Positions 46,763 to 54,398 of a stretch of 64,000 bases of DNA are shown in pieces. The notes below the pieces were generated by a model. That model searched no databases, was not told the origin of the DNA, and saw only the letters and a list, made by a program, of their open reading frames with translations. Each line of letters starts with the position of its first letter. The first letter of the stretch is position 1. A program made the translations under genes and the position numbers. The DNA comes from Archangium_A sp035910535 (GTDB taxonomy: Bacteria > Myxococcota > Myxococcia > Myxococcales > Myxococcaceae): positions 1 to 64,000 of the forward strand of contig JAMHXF010000047.1 in the NCBI GenBank assembly GCA_035910535.1. The letters run 5' to 3'.

Positions 46763-47317
46763 TCACTTCAGCTTGTAGGTGGCGATGGTGAGCCACGCGG
46801 TGACGGTCTCCTGCGCGGGCCGGGGCTCCAGGCGCAGGTACTTCACTTTGACGATGCCGGGGCCCGCTTCGACCGACTGCAGAAAGTCGAGGAGCCGGTT
46901 CAGCTTCACGTCGGTCAACGTCACCTCGACGCTGCTCTCGACGATCTTCGTGCCGTCGAGCGGAATGTCGGCCTTGGGGTTGATCGACGGCAGCTCGATG
47001 CCGACGGGCTTGGCCTTGTCCTCGAGGTAGCTGACGAGGCGCACGTTCGAGGCGCGCAGCTGGTTCTCGAGCGCGTCTTGCTTCGACCTGGCCTCGCGGT
47101 ACCCGGAGGCGAGCGCCTGCACTTCTTCGAGCTGGATGATCTTCTTGCTCGTGCGATCTCGAATGGAGTTCGCGGTGTTGCTGAAGCTGAAGATGACCAT
47201 CAAGACCACGAAGACGCTGACGGCCGCCGCCGCGCCACCGAGCATCTTCTTTTCACGCGCCGAGAGCGCCGCGAGCTGCGACGAAACGCGCGCCTGCAAA
47301 TCGGTGATGGCGCTCAT
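46763..47317 (-). CDS. gspM: Type II secretion system protein GspM
   Basis: 184 residues. A short cytoplasmic N-terminus, one helix (about 27-47), a coiled coil (about 50-100), and a small ferredoxin-like domain at the C-terminus (KLNRLLDFLQSVE). GspM dimers join GspL in the inner-membrane platform. The start overlaps the gspL stop by four bases. Confidence 0.85.
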   Translation of the reverse strand: MSAITDLQARVSSQLAALSAREKKMLGGAAAAVSVFVVLMVIFSFSNTANSIRDRTSKKIIQLEEVQALASGYREARSKQDALENQLRASNVRLVSYLEDKAKPVGIELPSINPKADIPLDGTKIVESSVEVTLTDVKLNRLLDFLQSVEAGPGIVKVKYLRLEPRPAQETVTAWLTIATYKLK

Positions 47318-48879
47318 CCTTTGTTCCCTTCGGCTTCTTCAGGGCACTCGATCTGAATGTCGAGGCGGCTCGAGACCTTCGAGCCGTCCTTCGATTTCTC
47401 GACCTTGCCCTCGTTGATCTCTTTGAAGCACTTGTAGGTCTTGAGCGCGTTCATCAGCTCCTCGAGGTTCTTCGAGGTGGCGGTTTCACAGCGCAGCGAG
47501 ATGCGATCGAGGTCGATGACGAGCTGATCGAACGTGACGTCCATGTCGGGGGGCACGTGCGCCGTCAGCTCGGCCAGCAACGTGGCCGCCGAGCGCTGCG
47601 GAATGCCGGCCGCCGGGCTCTCCTGCCCCTTGAGCATGGAGGTGGCGATGGTGAAGTCTTTTTCGCACTTGCCCAGAATGCGCTGCGTGATGTCGCAGAG
47701 CACGGCGTCGACCTGCTTCTCGCGGCGCGTCAGCACCGAGTTGCGCACGATGCCGCTGGCGATCATGAGCACGAAGAGGATCGCCGCGAAGGCCGCGAGC
47801 TGCCCAATCTTGTCGCCGGCAAAATCGAAGTCGCTCTTGAAGCCGAACTCACCGCGACGCAGGTTGAAGCGCGGGGCTTTGGCGCCGGTCGCCGTGCCGC
47901 GCAGCGCGAGCGCCCAGGGCTGCGCGTTGACGACGCCACCGATGTCATTGGGCACGTCGAGCAGGCGCGTGGGCACGGTGAGATCATTGCCGAGCTGCTC
48001 GGCGAGCCCCTTGAGCTGCGCGGTGCCGCCACAGAGCAGCACGAGCCCCACGGGGTTTCGCGTGCGCGCCACGTAGGCCTTGATGGTGGAGCGCAGGTCG
48101 CGGAGCACGGGCTGCAACGCGCGCATGAACGCGCCCGCCGCGCGCTCGGCTTCAGGGCCGACGACTTCGCTGCCGACCGCGCCGTGTTCTTCTTTCCAGG
48201 CCTCGGCGTCGGGGAGGCTCACCTTGAACTCGTTCGACAGCGCTTTGGTGAGTGACCAACCACCGCCCGCGAAGGTGCGCGCGTACTCGACGGCCGCGCC
48301 GGGCCGACCGATGGCGAGGCTGCACCGCTCGTGGCCGAGATCGAGCACCGCTACGGCTGCGCCGGGGTCGACGACGGTGACGGGCAGGTTGGCGAGCACG
48401 TTCTGGTACACGAGGCCTGCGTGCGTGACGACGCGCGGGTCGAGCTTCGCTTCTTTGAGCAGCTCGAGCACCGGCCTGATGTCGGTCTTCTTGGCGACGC
48501 CGACGAGCAGGTGCGCGCCTTTTTCGTCGGCCTGCGAGGTCTGGTGATCGAACACCGCGTCGTCGAGATCGTACGGGAGCTGACTCTCGACCTCGAAGGC
48601 GAGCGTCGACTCGATCTTCTTGGGGTCTGAAAACGGCAGCGAGATGGGGTGCGTGGCCAGGCCGGTGCCAGGCAACGACGCCACGACGTTGTCGACCTGC
48701 AGCGGGCCCTGATCGAGCAGCTTCGCGAGCCCGGCTTTGAGCCGCTCGTTGCGATCGCCGTCTTGCGGTACGGGGGCGGTGACGACGCTCTTGACCACGG
48801 CGCCGCCGCGGTACGCCGTCTCGACGATGACGGCTTTGATGCGGTGGCTGCCCAGATCGAGGCCGAGTACGCGGGCCAT
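47314..48879 (-). CDS. gspL: Type II secretion system protein GspL (PilM/PilN-like)
   Basis: 521 residues. The N-terminal ~350 residues are an actin-like fold close to PilM (MARVLGLDLGSHRIKAVIVE, DPGAAVAVLDLGHE, LLCGGTAQLKGL). One helix (about 373-393) and a periplasmic domain (about 400-515, containing an internal Cys pair) complete a normal GspL layout. It docks GspE in the cytoplasm and GspM in the periplasm. 3-bp gap from gspK. Confidence 0.88.
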   Translation of the reverse strand: MARVLGLDLGSHRIKAVIVETAYRGGAVVKSVVTAPVPQDGDRNERLKAGLAKLLDQGPLQVDNVVASLPGTGLATHPISLPFSDPKKIESTLAFEVESQLPYDLDDAVFDHQTSQADEKGAHLLVGVAKKTDIRPVLELLKEAKLDPRVVTHAGLVYQNVLANLPVTVVDPGAAVAVLDLGHERCSLAIGRPGAAVEYARTFAGGGWSLTKALSNEFKVSLPDAEAWKEEHGAVGSEVVGPEAERAAGAFMRALQPVLRDLRSTIKAYVARTRNPVGLVLLCGGTAQLKGLAEQLGNDLTVPTRLLDVPNDIGGVVNAQPWALALRGTATGAKAPRFNLRRGEFGFKSDFDFAGDKIGQLAAFAAILFVLMIASGIVRNSVLTRREKQVDAVLCDITQRILGKCEKDFTIATSMLKGQESPAAGIPQRSAATLLAELTAHVPPDMDVTFDQLVIDLDRISLRCETATSKNLEELMNALKTYKCFKEINEGKVEKSKDGSKVSSRLDIQIECPEEAEGNKG

Positions 48880-48882
48880 GGG

Positions 48883-50226
48883 TTATTCCTCTCTCCAATA
48901 GACGATGCGACCGAGCGTGTCGTCGAGCCGCACCACCGCAGTGATGGTGCGCGTGACGTCTCCCGCCGAGCCGGTGACACTGAGGCGATAGGTGAGGCTC
49001 TTGTCGCCGATGAAACGGTTTGCCTGCACGTTCTGCTGAATCGCGGAGTTCACGGGGATCCCCGAGGCCGCGATGATGTTGACGAAGTCGCCGGTGCTCA
49101 TGCCGAAGAGCGCGAACACACGCGCCGCGCGGATCTTCTTGATGAGCGTGTCCATGAAGATGGGGTCGGCCAGGCGCGGGTCGGGGCGCAGCGGGTCGGC
49201 CACTGAACGAATCGCGACCTCGAGAAGAATGGGGTCGTCGGTGTTGATGTTCAGGCGCGAGTTGACGTCGGGGTACACCGTCAGCTTGTCCTTGAAGGCC
49301 GCCATGAAGCGATCGTTCACGCCGTGCACGAGGAACAACTCGTCGAGGCTGTCGAAGCGTGCGTTCTTGGCGCGGTACTGCGGTTCGTACTTCGAGTAGC
49401 CGCCGTTCTCGTCGCTGAAGCCCTTCTGGAACGGGTCGCCGGTGCCCGAGAAGTTGAGCGTCGTGCCGGTCTCGTCTTCGTCGATCCAGTCGCGCAGGTT
49501 GGTGATGACCTCGGGGGCCGTCAGCTTCACGCGGTTGCTGTCTTCTTTGTCGAAGAGGAACTCGTACTTCTTGTCGCCCAGCGTGGCGACCAGCTGCATC
49601 AACAACCCAGCCGACGTGCCCTGCGGCGCGTCGAGCTTGGCGAGGTTGATGCGCTCTTCTTCGTCGGTGAGCTTCGAGTCGAAGCAGCCGGTGAAGCTGC
49701 CGAAGCGGCGTTCGGCCTGTGCCTTGCCGAGCTCCGGGTTCTCGTCGTCGAAGTCGAACTTCTTGTTCTTGATCGACCCGGCGATGGCCTGACCCTTCTC
49801 GTCGATCTCCGGCACCATCTGCTCGAGCATGTGGCAGTCGATCTTCGCCATGCGCCAGAGCTGAATCGACATGCTGCCGCCGCCACCGCCCGCGAGCGGG
49901 TTGGCGCCGCCGGCACCTCCGAGCGCGGCCAGCGGGTTGGCGCCGCCAGCGGCACCGCCCAGGAGCCCGCCGAGCATGCCGCCGATGTTGGGAATCTGGA
50001 TCTGATCGATCTGCTTCTGGAAGCGCAGCATCAACCGCGACAGGCCGATGCCCGACTTCGCGAGATAGTGCGCGCGCAGCTCGTCGCGTTGGTTGGTCGC
50101 CAGCCGCAGCTCGACGACGGAGTTGTAGCGGACCTCGTTGGCCACCAGCGCCAACACCGCGATGCCGACCAGCACCAGGAGCATGGCCACGCCACGTTCA
50201 GACCGCTTCGCGCGCCCGGCTCTCAT
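48883..50226 (-). CDS. gspK: Type II secretion minor pseudopilin GspK
   Basis: 447 residues. The prepilin site is Gly in SERGVAMLLVLVG; as usual for GspK, position +5 is not Glu (Leu here). The large alpha-helical domain expected of GspK follows, with LAKLDAPQG and NINTDDP segments. Residues about 65-120 contain a Gly/Ala-rich insert with GGANPLA repeated twice. The ATG at 50226 overlaps the gspJ stop by four bases; longer in-frame starts overlap gspJ fully and are not credible. GspK caps the pseudopilus tip with GspI and GspJ. Confidence 0.9.
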   Translation of the reverse strand: MRAGRAKRSERGVAMLLVLVGIAVLALVANEVRYNSVVELRLATNQRDELRAHYLAKSGIGLSRLMLRFQKQIDQIQIPNIGGMLGGLLGGAAGGANPLAALGGAGGANPLAGGGGGSMSIQLWRMAKIDCHMLEQMVPEIDEKGQAIAGSIKNKKFDFDDENPELGKAQAERRFGSFTGCFDSKLTDEEERINLAKLDAPQGTSAGLLMQLVATLGDKKYEFLFDKEDSNRVKLTAPEVITNLRDWIDEDETGTTLNFSGTGDPFQKGFSDENGGYSKYEPQYRAKNARFDSLDELFLVHGVNDRFMAAFKDKLTVYPDVNSRLNINTDDPILLEVAIRSVADPLRPDPRLADPIFMDTLIKKIRAARVFALFGMSTGDFVNIIAASGIPVNSAIQQNVQANRFIGDKSLTYRLSVTGSAGDVTRTITAVVRLDDTLGRIVYWREE

Positions 50227-50894
50227 TGGTACCTCGGGAACTCGGTGTTCAACATGATGCGAGCCTGCGTCGTGTACTTGACCTCTTTGTTGTTCTCGTC
50301 GACCGAGTAGAGGGTGATCTTCACGCGCGTGGGCAGAATGGTCTTCCGTTCGGCTCGGCGCGTGTCCCACTCGTCTTCCCACTGCTTGCGTTCGCTGTTC
50401 CAGTACTGGAACTCGATCTTCTTGGCGCCTTCGAAGAGCGCGTCTTCGCTGCCGCCGCGCTCCATGCGCTCCTCGAGAATCACCTTCTCGCGGCGCACGA
50501 GATCGTTGCGACCCTTGGCCTTGGGGTCGACCGAGTTCTTCACCTGGTACTCGACGACCATCTGATCCGACTCTTTGGCGTCGGCGTACAGGCGCTGGTG
50601 CGCCAGCGTGGTGAAGAGCAGCTTGTCGCGCGTGCCGATGAAGTTGGTCGGCCTGTCGTACGCGTCGCGGTAGCGCTTCGAGTCGTAGCGGTCGCTCACG
50701 TACGCGGCGGAGATCTCCCGCGTCATGCGGTTCATCGCCGCGCGGAGCATGCGGTAGTGCTCCGACTGCGCCTCGATGACGTCTTTGTTGGCGATGGTGG
50801 TGTTGAAGCTCACGCCGATCACCACGCCGATGAACGCGGTGATGGAGATGGCGATGACGACCTCCATCAACGTGAAGCCGCGAGGCGCGCTCAT
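50223..50894 (-). CDS. gspJ: Type II secretion minor pseudopilin GspJ
   Basis: 223 residues. MSAPRGFTLMEVVIAISITA carries the prepilin leader, Gly(-1), Phe(+1), Glu(+5). The C-terminal domain is beta-rich as expected (FEGAKKIEFQYWNSERKQW). Four-base overlap with gspI. Belongs to the tip complex. Confidence 0.9.
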   Translation of the reverse strand: MSAPRGFTLMEVVIAISITAFIGVVIGVSFNTTIANKDVIEAQSEHYRMLRAAMNRMTREISAAYVSDRYDSKRYRDAYDRPTNFIGTRDKLLFTTLAHQRLYADAKESDQMVVEYQVKNSVDPKAKGRNDLVRREKVILEERMERGGSEDALFEGAKKIEFQYWNSERKQWEDEWDTRRAERKTILPTRVKITLYSVDENNKEVKYTTQARIMLNTEFPRYQ

Positions 50895-51790
50895 CGCGGC
50901 ACCAACGCGCCACCGAGGTTCGGGGTCAGCGCGCGGTTGAGCCCGCCGGGCAGCCCGTTCATCAGCGGGTTCGAGAGCTGGTTCTGCTGCGCCGGCATGA
51001 GCGGGGTGCCGTCGTCGTCGACGTAGCCTTGACCGTTGGGCGCAGGCTTCGGTGCGCGCGCCGGCGTGCCGTCGGGCCGCAACATGCCGCCCGAGCTCGC
51101 GTTGGTCTGCCCTGACGCGGCCGCCGCCCCGCCGTTGCGATCGCTGCCCGGCCCGATGGAGACGACGTGCGTGACGAGGTCGATGCTCTCGGTGATCTTC
51201 CCCTCTTTCCAGGTGACGGTGAGGTGCACCTCACGAACCGTCTTCTGGAGCTGCTCGACCATCTGCGTGAACTGCTGCTGCGCCATGCCGGCCATCGGCC
51301 CGAGCATGCCCATGAGCCCGCCGCCCGCAGCGCCTTGCGCTGCTGCACCCGCGCCCGCGAGCTTCGAGGGGTCGACGTTGCCGCCGCCCATCATGGTCTG
51401 CAGCATCATCGTGGGGTCTGCGCCGCCGCCGCCGCTCTTGCCGTCGCCCATGCCCATGGGAATGCCGAAGAGCGCGCCGAACAACTGCTCAGGCGAGAGA
51501 CCGTTGGTCTTGGGCACGATGATCTTCGCGCGCCACTTGAAGCCCGGCCAGCCCTCGGCGCTGAAGTCGCCGGCGTCCTCGTCGTCGTCGACGGGCAGGG
51601 GCTCGTCGTAGAGCTTCTGCTCGAGGTCGGTCATCTTCGAGCGCGCCAGCAGCGTCGCGACGGTGAGCTTCTTCGCGTACACGTGCGAGTAGACGGCGTT
51701 GGAGTTGATGTCCAACACGGCGACCAGCGACACCGCGAGAATCGACAACGCGACGACGACCTCCAGCAGGGTGAACGCGCGGTTCTTCAT
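50891..51790 (-). CDS. gspI: Type II secretion minor pseudopilin GspI with enlarged low-complexity insertions
   Basis: 299 residues, more than twice the usual ~125. The leader MKNRAFTLLEVVVALSIL is clear, with Phe(+1) and Glu(+5), but Ala rather than Gly at -1. The core strand regions flank a Met/Gly/Ala-rich insert of about 80 residues (near 105-190, LFGIPMGMGDGKSGGGG and MMLQTMMGGG), and the C-terminus is an Asn/Pro/Gly-rich tail. Start overlaps the gspH stop by four bases. Partner of GspJ and GspK. Confidence 0.85.
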   Translation of the reverse strand: MKNRAFTLLEVVVALSILAVSLVAVLDINSNAVYSHVYAKKLTVATLLARSKMTDLEQKLYDEPLPVDDDEDAGDFSAEGWPGFKWRAKIIVPKTNGLSPEQLFGALFGIPMGMGDGKSGGGGADPTMMLQTMMGGGNVDPSKLAGAGAAAQGAAGGGLMGMLGPMAGMAQQQFTQMVEQLQKTVREVHLTVTWKEGKITESIDLVTHVVSIGPGSDRNGGAAAASGQTNASSGGMLRPDGTPARAPKPAPNGQGYVDDDGTPLMPAQQNQLSNPLMNGLPGGLNRALTPNLGGALVPR

Positions 51791-52473
51791 GTGCGCGGTA
51801 CCTCGAGGTCTTCACCGTGAATCTTCGTCTTGCCGGTGAGCGGCGAAATGGTGAGCGTCCACGCGTTGTCGCCTTGACGAATCCACACCTGGGCGCGCTC
51901 GGTGTAGCCCTGCGGAAAGAAGTAGAGGTACGCGGTGCCGTTCTTCGCGGGTTGACGTTGTTTCTGCGTCCACACCTCGACGCGCACGTTCGAGGGCAAG
52001 GTCTTCTCGACCACGTCTTCACTCGAGAAGTCCGAGAACTGTGCGGCCTCTTCGACGCGGCGCTCTTCCTGCTCCTGGAGCTGCTGCAGCGTGGGCGCAG
52101 AGTCGTCGTCGAGGCGGCGGAACCGCGAGTCTTTGACCTTGTCCTTGGTCTTCTTGCGCAGCTCCTTGAGCTCGTCGTCACGCTTGGCGGTGGCCGTCGC
52201 GCCGCCCTTCGCGCACTCGGCGCGCCACTTCACGGCGCCGTCTTCGTCTTTGGTCTCGGGGAGCTCGAACACCAGGCGGCACGTGCGGCCCGAGAGCGCC
52301 GCCGTGTCGTAGAGCGAGCGAATGGTGCCGGCCAACTCGGTCGACGCTTCTTTCGCCTTGGCGCCGGTGAGCGCGCCGACACTGAAGGTCACCGCGGCGA
52401 ACAACACCGCGACGATCATCAACGCGACGACGATCTCGATGAGCGTCATGCCGCGGCGGCTGGTCTTCTTCAT
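51787..52473 (-). CDS. gspH: Type II secretion minor pseudopilin GspH
   Basis: 228 residues. SRRGMTLIEIVVALMIVAV has Gly(-1), Met(+1), Glu(+5). A charged coiled segment (about 100-160, Lys/Glu/Asp-rich, longer than in reference GspH proteins) precedes the beta-rich C-terminal domain. The ATG overlaps the stop of a 38-residue membrane peptide gene. Confidence 0.87.
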   Translation of the reverse strand: MKKTSRRGMTLIEIVVALMIVAVLFAAVTFSVGALTGAKAKEASTELAGTIRSLYDTAALSGRTCRLVFELPETKDEDGAVKWRAECAKGGATATAKRDDELKELRKKTKDKVKDSRFRRLDDDSAPTLQQLQEQEERRVEEAAQFSDFSSEDVVEKTLPSNVRVEVWTQKQRQPAKNGTAYLYFFPQGYTERAQVWIRQGDNAWTLTISPLTGKTKIHGEDLEVPRT

Positions 52474-52586
52474 GGGAAGAGCCTCCGCAGCACGTCGACG
52501 ACGAGCCACACGCCCGCAGCAGCGCCCAGCGCCACTGCGATCGTGAGCGGGGCGAGCCCCGTCTGCTTGTCGTCGTTGCTCGTCAT
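52470..52586 (-). CDS. 38-residue single-pass membrane peptide between gspG and gspH
   Basis: An intact short frame: a polar N-terminus (MTSNDDKQTG), one hydrophobic helix (LAPLTIAVALGAAAGVWLVV) and a basic C-terminus (DVLRRLFP). It starts 6 bp after the gspG stop and its own stop overlaps the gspH start codon (ATGA), the same coupling used throughout the operon. No homologue known to me. Spacing and overlap support translation. Confidence 0.6.
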   Translation of the reverse strand: MTSNDDKQTGLAPLTIAVALGAAAGVWLVVDVLRRLFP

Positions 52587-52592
52587 GCGCGC

Positions 52593-53015
52593 TTACTTCT
52601 TGCCCGTGTCTTTCGACGAGATGTCGGCGTCGCCGTCGGTGCCACCGGGCGCGCCATCTTTGCCGTACGAGATGATGACCGGCTTGCCGCCCTCGTTCAG
52701 GTAGACGTACTCGTGGTCCCACGGGTCGGTGGGCATCTTCTCGAGAATCTGCGCGTCGACGACGGCCTTCAGCCCTGCGCCGGTGTCAGGGTAGTTGCCC
52801 TTCTTGGCGTAGTAGGTCTTCAGCGCATTGTTGATGTTGGCGATGTCCATCTTGGCGCGGTCAACCTTGGCCTGATCGAGCTGGGGAATGACGGCGATGC
52901 CGACGGCGGCCATCAGCAGCGAGAGAATCGTGATGACGACGATGATCTCGATGAGCGTCATGCCGCGCTTCGAGGAGCGGCGGCGGTTCAAGCGGCGAAG
53001 GGTCGTGGTGTTCAT
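52593..53015 (-). CDS. gspG: Type II secretion major pseudopilin GspG
   Basis: 140 residues. RRSSKRGMTLIEIIVVITIL gives Gly(-1), Met(+1), Glu(+5). The C-terminal half has ALKTYYAKKGNYPDTGAGL and PTDPWDHEYVY, the conserved GspG region including the calcium-loop neighbourhood. Of the two adjacent in-frame ATGs, 53015 lies 8 bp from an AAAGGA, so it is preferred over 53021. The major subunit of the pseudopilus. Confidence 0.94.
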   Translation of the reverse strand: MNTTTLRRLNRRRSSKRGMTLIEIIVVITILSLLMAAVGIAVIPQLDQAKVDRAKMDIANINNALKTYYAKKGNYPDTGAGLKAVVDAQILEKMPTDPWDHEYVYLNEGGKPVIISYGKDGAPGGTDGDADISSKDTGKK

Positions 53016-53028
53016 GTTCATGTTCCTT

Positions 53029-53133
53029 TCAGACGTAGAGCAGCAGTGCCGCGCAGACCAGCGACGCGGCGATGGTGATGAGGGTGCCGGTGAGCAACCG
53101 TTGAATCAGGAGGTCCTGGGTCTTCGCGTTCAT
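53029..53133 (-). CDS. 34-residue single-pass membrane peptide between gspF and gspG
   Basis: A short frame encoding MNAKTQDLLI followed by a helix (LLTGTLITIAASLVCAALLL). The start overlaps the gspF stop by one base (TGATG), and the gspG Shine-Dalgarno overlaps its stop, so translation is probably coupled. Same topology and size class as the peptide upstream of gspH. No family recognised. Confidence 0.58.
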   Translation of the reverse strand: MNAKTQDLLIQRLLTGTLITIAASLVCAALLLYV

Positions 53134-54392
53134 CAGCGCACCATCGAGTTCATCTGGAGAATGGGCATGAGAATCGAGAAGGCCACGAAGGCGATCACCG
53201 CGCCCATGAGCACGATCATCATCGGCTCGAGCAGCGCGGTGAGCGCGCCGATGCGTACGTTCACGCTCGACTCGTAGCTCTCGGCGACGTTGAGCAGCAT
53301 GTCTTCCAACTGGCCGGAGCGCTCGCCGATTCCGACCATGTGGTAGACGAGCGGAGGAAATTCGCCCGACTTCTTGAGCGGGTTGGCGATGCTCTCACCT
53401 TCACGAATGGCGTCACGCGCCGTGTCGACGACGGCCGACATCGTGCTGTTGGTGATGACGTTCTTCACGATGTCGAGCGCGCTGAGCAACGGCACCCCCG
53501 ACTTGAGCAGCGTCGCCAGGGTGCGTGAAAACCGCGCCACCGAGAGCTGCCGAACCAGCGGGCCGAACACCGGCACCTTGAGCACGATGCGGTCCCACAC
53601 CGGCTTGCCCTTTTCAGAGCCCGTCCACCGGAAGAGGAGGAACGAGCCGAGCACGAAGACCGGCACCACGAAGTACCAATAGTCCTGCAGGAAGTTCGAG
53701 GTCGCGATGAGCAGCTTCGTCGTCCACGGGAGGTTGACCTTCATGTCGTCGAAGATCTTGGTGACCTTCGGCACCACCACCGTCATCAGCATGATGAGCA
53801 CGCCGCCACCGATGACCAACATGATGGCCGGGTAGATCATCGTGCCGACGATCTTCTGACGCAGGCGCGCCTGACCTTCAGTGAACTCGGCCAGTCGCAA
53901 CAGCACCGCGTCGAGCGCGCCCGAGCTCTCGCCGGCGCGAATCATGTTCACGAAGAGCGGGCCGAAGACCTTCACGTGCGTGTTGAGCGCGTCGCCGAGC
54001 GAAGAGCCTTCGTTCACGCGCTGCTTCACGTCGGAGAGAATGCGCTTGAGCTTCTCTTTTTCGACCTGGTCGACCATCGCCGCGAGCGCTTCGACGAGCG
54101 AGACACCGGCCTTGAGCAGCGTCGCCAGCTGACGCGTCATCACGGCGATGTCGTCGGTGTTGATGCTGCCGCCAGCCAACTTGCGGAAGTTGATGTCGCC
54201 GCCCGACAGCGCCGACGCAGCCTTGCCGCCTTTGCCGGCCTTGAGCCCGCCTTCGGCCTCGCCCACCACGTCGGTGAGGAAGATTCCGTCTTTGCGCAGC
54301 ACGGCGCGCAAGGCCTTCGGGCTCTCGGCTTCTTTGAGCCCGGTGACGTTCTTCCCGGTGGCGTTGAGGCCTCTGTATTCGAAGACGGCCAT
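53133..54392 (-). CDS. gspF: Type II secretion inner-membrane protein GspF
   Basis: 419 residues: two repeated cytoplasmic helical bundles and three transmembrane helices (around 185-205, 235-255, 380-400). MAVFEYRGLNATGKNVTG and the ARFSRTLATLLKSGVPLLSAL segment are typical. Platform protein contacting GspE. Starts 6 bp after gspE. Confidence 0.95.
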   Translation of the reverse strand: MAVFEYRGLNATGKNVTGLKEAESPKALRAVLRKDGIFLTDVVGEAEGGLKAGKGGKAASALSGGDINFRKLAGGSINTDDIAVMTRQLATLLKAGVSLVEALAAMVDQVEKEKLKRILSDVKQRVNEGSSLGDALNTHVKVFGPLFVNMIRAGESSGALDAVLLRLAEFTEGQARLRQKIVGTMIYPAIMLVIGGGVLIMLMTVVVPKVTKIFDDMKVNLPWTTKLLIATSNFLQDYWYFVVPVFVLGSFLLFRWTGSEKGKPVWDRIVLKVPVFGPLVRQLSVARFSRTLATLLKSGVPLLSALDIVKNVITNSTMSAVVDTARDAIREGESIANPLKKSGEFPPLVYHMVGIGERSGQLEDMLLNVAESYESSVNVRIGALTALLEPMMIVLMGAVIAFVAFSILMPILQMNSMVR

Positions 54393-54398
54393 GGCGGC

